Origin: Deltaproteobacteria bacterium | GTDB taxonomy: Bacteria > Desulfobacterota > Syntrophia > Syntrophales > UBA5619 | Length of the DNA: 9,295 nt | Reading direction: 5' to 3' | Assembly (NCBI GenBank): GCA_026388345.1 | Contig: JAPLJY010000094.1 | Coordinates: 1-9,295, forward strand | Shown here: positions 6,054 through 9,295 of the stretch, in pieces | Position numbering within the stretch: the stretch's first letter is position 1 | Layout: the number at the start of each line of letters is the position of its first letter | Position numbers and translations under genes: made by a program | The notes under the pieces: model-generated | Databases searched by the model: none | Told to the model about the DNA's origin: nothing | The model's input: the letters and a program-made list of their open reading frames with translations, nothing else

Positions 6054-6748
6054 CGTGGTCTCTCCCGCTGCTGGACCTGTGTGAGGATGGCGTTCACCAA
6101 AAAGGCGAGGAGCATCAGGATGACCGAAAGGGCGATGGCGACATCGAAGTTCCCCCGTCCCGTCTCCATGACCGTAGCCGTCGTCAGGACCCGGGAGTAC
6201 CCCTTGATGTTGCCGCCGACCATGATGGAGGCCCCGACCTCCGAGATGATGCCGCCGAAGCCTGCCATCACGGCCGCCAGCAGCGGCAGGCGCGCCTCCT
6301 TGACCAGGAGCCAGACCATCTGCACGCGCGTCGCCCCCAGGGCGAGGATCTGGAGGCGGAGGTTCGGCGGCAAATGCTGGATGGACGCGAGGGTGATCCC
6401 CGTGACGATCGGGGTTGCGATCACGGCCTGGGCCAGGATGATCGCCGTCGGGGTGTAGAGGATCTCCAGGAAACCGAGCGGCCCGTTCCGACAGAGGAAG
6501 ATCGTCACGAAGAGGCCCACGACGACCGGCGGGAGGCCCATCCCTGTGTTGATCAGGCTCACGACCAGTTGCCTCCCCGGAAAACGGGAAAGGGCCACGG
6601 CCGTCCCGGCGGTGATCCCGATGAAGAGGCTGATCAGCGTCGCCGTCCCCGACACCTGCAGAGACAAGAGCGTGATCCCCAGGACCTCCGCGTCCAAGGT
6701 AAAGATAAGGTAAAAGGCCTTCAGAATGCCTTCCAGAATCAGATCCAT
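6050..6748 (-). CDS. tupB: Tungstate ABC transporter permease TupB
   Basis: A 232-aa integral membrane protein. Hydrophobic stretches lie at about residues 24-50, 62-86, 94-118, 155-172 and 203-222. An EAA-type cytoplasmic loop (ALGATRVQMVWLLVKEARLP, about 136-155) docks the ATPase. The GLPPVVVGL and ISEVGASIMVGGNIKGYSR segments are typical of TupB-type permeases. It would form the homodimeric channel of the tungstate importer. The ATG at 6748 is preferred, since family members start close to MDLILEG. A GTG three codons upstream (6757) is possible. There is no good Shine-Dalgarno, and the 87-nt gap from tupA carries a strong hairpin, so expression may be lower than that of the binding protein. 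Confidence 0.9.
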   Translation of the reverse strand: MDLILEGILKAFYLIFTLDAEVLGITLLSLQVSGTATLISLFIGITAGTAVALSRFPGRQLVVSLINTGMGLPPVVVGLFVTIFLCRNGPLGFLEILYTPTAIILAQAVIATPIVTGITLASIQHLPPNLRLQILALGATRVQMVWLLVKEARLPLLAAVMAGFGGIISEVGASIMVGGNIKGYSRVLTTATVMETGRGNFDVAIALSVILMLLAFLVNAILTQVQQRERPR

Positions 6749-6752
6749 CGAT

Positions 6753-6818
6753 CGCACCGCCCGTGTGAGTTCCGATGGGCGTCGCGGAGGCGCACACCCA
6801 CCCCCGCAACGCCCGTGT
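6753..6818. repeat. 14-bp direct repeat in the tupA-tupB gap
   Basis: CGCACCGCCCGTGT (6753-6766) and CGCAACGCCCGTGT (6805-6818) differ at one base. One copy supplies an arm of the strong hairpin and the other lies just upstream of the tupB ATG. Either GGGCG copy could pair with the shared CGCCC segment, giving alternative folds. Confidence 0.6.
6777..6814 (-). promoter_or_regulatory. Strong hairpin between tupA and tupB
   Basis: In the minus-strand RNA GGGCGUUGCGGGGG (6801-6814) pairs with CCUCCGCGACGCCC (6777-6790) over 14 bp, 12 Watson-Crick and two G-U, with a 10-nt loop. On the plus strand the two wobble positions become mismatches, so the structure favours the operon transcript. No T-run follows. 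The likely role is 3'-end protection of the binding-protein message, or partial attenuation before tupB, as known for intercistronic hairpins after binding-protein genes. Confidence 0.55.
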
Positions 6819-6835
6819 TCACTCTCTTACATCAA

Positions 6836-7696
6836 TTATTTATCGTACTCCGGCTTGCCCGCGTCGGGGAAGAAGAGCGCCCCTCCGTACTTCTCCACGC
6901 CGAAGGTCTTGATGATCCCCTGGGTTTCGGCGGAGAGCATGAAGTCGGAGAAGACCTTCGCACCGTCGACATTCACCTTCGGCCATTTTGCGGGGTTCAC
7001 CTGGATAACGTGATAGACGTTGAGCAGGATCGGATCCCCCTCCTTGAGGATGGGAAGGCCGAGCTTCTGCTGCAGCGAAAGCCAGGTCCCCCGGTCGGCG
7101 AGGGTGTAGCCCTTCTTCTCGGCCGCCACGTTCAGGGTCTGCCCCATCCCGAGGCCGGTCTGCTGGTACCACTTCTGCCCATCGGGCTTGATCCCGGCGG
7201 CCTTCCAGATCCCCTGCTCCTTGGCGTGGGTCCCGGAGTTGTCCCCCCGCGACATGAAGAGGGACCCGGCCGCGGCGATCTTCTGGAAGGCCTCAACCGT
7301 GCTCGTGGCCCCCTTGATCGCGGCCGGATCGGCGGGCGGTCCGACGACGATGAAGTCGTTGTGCATCACGATCAGCCGGTTCACGCCATTTCCCTCCGCC
7401 ATGAACTTCTTTTCCGCATCGGGGGAATGGACAAGCAGGACGTCTGCCTCGCCCTTCTGCCCCATCGCCATCGCCTGACCCGAGCCGACGGCGATCGTCT
7501 TGACGAAATAGCCGGTCTTCTTTTCAAACACCGGGATCAGGACGTCCAGCAGCCCCGAATCCTGGGTGCTGGTCGTCGTCGCTAAAATCAGGTTCTTCTG
7601 CGCAGGCCCGGCCGCGCAGACGGGCAGCGCCATGCCGATCAGGAATACCGCAGCGACAAGCGCCGCACCCAAAACCCTCTGCAACTCTCGTTTCAT
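6836..7696 (-). CDS. tupA: Tungstate-binding protein TupA
   Basis: A 286-aa periplasmic binding protein. A Sec signal peptide (positive MKRELQR, hydrophobic core to about residue 25) has a likely cleavage after PVCA at 25-28. The mature protein opens with TTTSTQDSGLL (40-50), the hallmark of TupA proteins. ADVLLVHSP (84-92) and MSRGDNSGTHAKE (148-160) follow; Arg150 in the second is a plausible oxyanion ligand by analogy with the arginine described in Desulfovibrio TupA. TupA proteins bind tungstate very tightly and usually prefer it to molybdate. The start is supported by GAAGGAG 9 nt upstream. It follows the TupA-like gene by 26 nt and precedes tupB by 87 nt. Family identity is firm; specificity is inferred. 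Confidence 0.92.
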   Translation of the reverse strand: MKRELQRVLGAALVAAVFLIGMALPVCAAGPAQKNLILATTTSTQDSGLLDVLIPVFEKKTGYFVKTIAVGSGQAMAMGQKGEADVLLVHSPDAEKKFMAEGNGVNRLIVMHNDFIVVGPPADPAAIKGATSTVEAFQKIAAAGSLFMSRGDNSGTHAKEQGIWKAAGIKPDGQKWYQQTGLGMGQTLNVAAEKKGYTLADRGTWLSLQQKLGLPILKEGDPILLNVYHVIQVNPAKWPKVNVDGAKVFSDFMLSAETQGIIKTFGVEKYGGALFFPDAGKPEYDK

Positions 7697-7722
7697 GGTC
7701 TTCTCCTTCCATTAAGAGGTCA

Positions 7723-8574
7723 TTACTTCCCCGTCTTTTTACGCCAGGCGTCGGAATTGGGGAAGAACATCGGCGCACCGTACTGGTCCTTTCCGAAATC
7801 CCGGATGATCGCCTGCCCCTTCTCCGGGGCCGTCATCCACTCTATGAACTGCATCGCCGCCGCCGCGTTGACGCGGGGAAACTTCACCGGATTGACGGGG
7901 ATGAGCGACATGAAATTCAGCATCGCCTCGTCGTTCTCCACGAGGATGGCGAGCTTGATCCGGTCGCGGATGGAAAGATGGGTCGCCCGGTCGATCACCG
8001 TGTAGGCCTGCTTCTCATCCGTGTAGAGGAGGGTCGGGACGTTCCCGGTCGATCCCTTCTCGTAGGTGACATACCAGGAACCGGCGGGCTTGACGCCCGA
8101 TTTCTCCCAGAGATCCAGCTCGGCGACGTGCGTCCCCGATTTGTCCCCGCGGGTGATGAAGGTCACCCCTTTGGCAGCGATGGTCTTGAGCGCCTCGGCC
8201 GCCGTCTTCATCCCCCTGATCCCCGCCGGATCGGCCGCCGGCCCCACGATGACGAAGTCATTGTACATCAGGGGCACCCGCTGCGTCCCGAAACCGCCCT
8301 GCACGAACTTTTCCTCCAGGGATTTGGCATGGGCAAGGACCAAGTCGAACTGCCCGCCTTCGGCCATCTTGAGTGCTGCGCCCGTTCCGGCACCCACGTG
8401 CCGCACCCGGATTCCCGTCTCCTTTTCGAATCCCTCCTCCAGCGCTCCGACGATACCGGCGTCGATCGGCCCGATCGTGCTGGCCAGAAGCACGAACTTC
8501 CCGTCCTGCGCGTACCCCCAGCAGGGAAGAAGGATCGCCAGGGCAAGCCAAAACGCGAATAACCTTTTTTTCAT
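7723..8574 (-). CDS. Divergent TupA-like periplasmic substrate-binding protein
   Basis: A 283-aa secreted binding protein in the TupA superfamily, clearly paralogous to the next gene: compare NDFVIVGPAADPAGIRG and TRGDKSGTHVAE (141-152) with the equivalent TupA segments. The signal peptide MKKRLFAFWLALAILLPCWGYA gives a likely cleavage before Gln23. The Cys lacks a proper lipobox because proline precedes it. The diagnostic TTTSTQDSGLL is replaced by LASTIGPIDAGIV (30-42), so the ligand pocket differs; it may bind another oxyanion or bind with other affinity. The operon has only one permease and one ATPase, so it presumably shares TupBC or acts as a sensor. The ATG at 8574 has AAGGAG about 7 nt upstream. 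An apparent start 11 codons earlier is an artefact of the 56-bp duplication. Confidence 0.85.
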   Translation of the reverse strand: MKKRLFAFWLALAILLPCWGYAQDGKFVLLASTIGPIDAGIVGALEEGFEKETGIRVRHVGAGTGAALKMAEGGQFDLVLAHAKSLEEKFVQGGFGTQRVPLMYNDFVIVGPAADPAGIRGMKTAAEALKTIAAKGVTFITRGDKSGTHVAELDLWEKSGVKPAGSWYVTYEKGSTGNVPTLLYTDEKQAYTVIDRATHLSIRDRIKLAILVENDEAMLNFMSLIPVNPVKFPRVNAAAAMQFIEWMTAPEKGQAIIRDFGKDQYGAPMFFPNSDAWRKKTGK

Positions 8575-8642
8575 CTCCGACTCCTTAGGATCGCCAGGGC
8601 AAGCCAAAACGCGAATAACCTTTTTTTCATCTCCGACTCCTT
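8531..8642. repeat. Perfect 56-bp tandem duplication over the start of the tupA-like gene
   Basis: Bases 8531-8586 and 8587-8642 are identical over 56 bp with no gap; flanking bases differ at both ends. The unit holds the Shine-Dalgarno, the ATG and the first 14 codons of the TupA-like gene. Since 56 is not a multiple of 3, the upstream copy cannot read in frame into the gene. The absence of any substitution suggests a very recent event or an assembly artefact. Confidence 0.95.
8571..8630 (-). CDS. 19-aa leader ORF created by the duplication
   Basis: The upstream copy keeps its own AAGGAG and ATG (8628-8630). It encodes MKKRLFAFWLALAILRSRR and then stops. Its TGA (8571-8573) overlaps the true ATG of the TupA-like gene (8572-8574) as ATGA. 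It would initiate as well as the original start and then hand ribosomes to the gene by termination-reinitiation. It carries half of the signal peptide and has no expected function of its own. Confidence 0.5.
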   Translation of the reverse strand: MKKRLFAFWLALAILRSRR

Positions 8643-8662
8643 TTCCGATTCATCAAAACTGT

Positions 8663-9295
8663 CTATGGCTTTGAATAGAGAATCTTTCCTGAACTCCGGA
8701 AGTCATAGCTCCCCAGATTCCCGACCCTTTTTCGGAACTCTTCCCCGCCCAACGTTTCCATGAGGGCCTGGACCCCCTTCTGAAAGAAGACCGACTGATC
8801 GAGGACCATGTCGAACCGCTCTTTGGTTATGGGAATAAAATCGAGGCCGAGCAGGCTCGAAACCGCCGCCGTGGCGATTCCCGTGTCCGCCTCACCGGAG
8901 AGGACGGCGAGACCGATTTCGATATGGGTGAACACTTCCCGGTCATAACCGGTGATCCGGGCGGCGGGAATCCCGGCTTTCTCCAGATGGTGATCCAGCA
9001 ACAGGCGCGTCCCCGAACCCGGCTGGCGGTTGACGAAACGGACCCCCTCCCGGACGAGATCCGCAAATTCCCGGATGCGCCGGGGATTTCCCCGGGCGAT
9101 CACAAAACCGAGTTCACGAAAGAAAAGGTTTACGACCACGGCCCTGATACTCGGAACCAGCCTGTCCAGATAGGGGATGTTGTACTCCCCCGTTTCGGGA
9201 TCGAGCAGGTGGGTCCAGGCGATGTCGGTAAAGCCCTTTTCCAGGGCGATCAGGCCCTCCCTGCTTCCCGTGTTGGCCTAGAAGATGAAGAACTC
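8663..9295 (-). CDS. PBP-like domain protein (PF12727 type), 5' end outside the window, with an in-frame TAG
   Basis: From the window edge the frame reads EFFIF, TAG (9278-9280), ANTGSREGLIALEKG, and continues to the stop at 8663-8665, about 205 residues after the TAG. The motifs THLLDPETGEYNIPY, GFVIARGNP, RFVNRQPGSGTRLLLDHHL and TGIATAAVSSLLGLDFIPI are typical of the soluble PBP-like domain usually fused behind a helix-turn-helix in regulators near molybdate/tungstate genes, or to MoeA. A ligand-sensing regulator of the tup operon is therefore likely, but the N-terminus is not visible. The TAG lies within conserved domain sequence, so the copy is a pseudogene, is read through, or contains a sequence error. 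A GTG at 9137-9139 would give only 158 aa and a broken domain. It lies 88 nt upstream of the TupA-like ATG, 56 nt of which come from the duplication. Confidence 0.72.

Noticed and set aside
6054..6809. N-terminal extension of the tupC frame to 622 aa
   Set aside because: The extension is tupB read out of frame. TupC starts at the ATGA junction with family-like sequence.
6374..7585. 403-aa plus-strand open frame
   Set aside because: Antisense to tupB and tupA, with no recognisable motif and biased Arg/Gly/Asp composition.
8575..8607. Upstream start (MACPGDPKESE) for the TupA-like gene
   Set aside because: This sequence is the duplicated signal-peptide region read in another frame. The ATG at 8574 has a good Shine-Dalgarno and a clean signal peptide.
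9137..9139. GTG as the true start of the PBP-like gene
   Set aside because: Conserved domain sequence (THLLDPETGEYNIPY) lies upstream in the same frame, so this start would cut the domain.

Overview
The window is GC-rich, bacterial, and looks like a strictly anaerobic deltaproteobacterium (Desulfobacterota, Syntrophus/Geobacter-like). This is inferred from the gene set: an AMP-forming long-chain acyl-CoA synthetase, a CoA-disulfide-reductase-type flavoprotein with a fused rhodanese domain, and a full tungstate ABC uptake operon of the kind that supplies W-dependent oxidoreductases. No tRNA, rRNA, CRISPR array or recognisable insertion sequence was seen.

Plus strand, 1-2158: the 3' end of an acyl-CoA synthetase gene is followed after 33 nt by a CoADR-rhodanese flavoprotein (327-2027). 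A possible translationally coupled 51-aa protein (2003-2158) overlaps its end, and a GC-rich hairpin lies at 2187-2209.

Minus strand, about 4630 down to 2258: an accessory block of visibly lower GC. In transcription order it holds an HNH endonuclease with four homing-endonuclease-associated repeats, a possible 36-aa ORF whose Shine-Dalgarno sequence is held in a hairpin with the HNH stop codon in its loop, a higBA toxin-antitoxin locus whose toxin has lost its C-terminus while the antitoxin is intact, a short ambiguous linker, and a 106-aa protein that carries the signature of the cyanobacterial fluorescence recovery protein (FRP) family. A well-formed promoter with an embedded inverted repeat precedes higB. 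About 310 nt of AT-rich non-coding DNA separates the block from the next operon.

Minus strand, 9295 down to 4941: a tungstate/oxyanion operon in the order PBP-like-domain protein (5' end outside the window, with an in-frame TAG), divergent TupA-like binding protein, classical TupA, TupB permease and TupC ATPase. The binding proteins would deliver oxyanion in the periplasm to TupB, with TupC driving import. The soluble PBP-like domain at the head may be a sensor.

The points most worth a second look are the FRP-like protein outside cyanobacteria, a perfect 56-bp tandem duplication covering the Shine-Dalgarno sequence and start of the second tupA-like gene, the decayed higB, the strand-specific hairpin between tupA and tupB, and the stop-codon-in-loop arrangement after the HNH gene.
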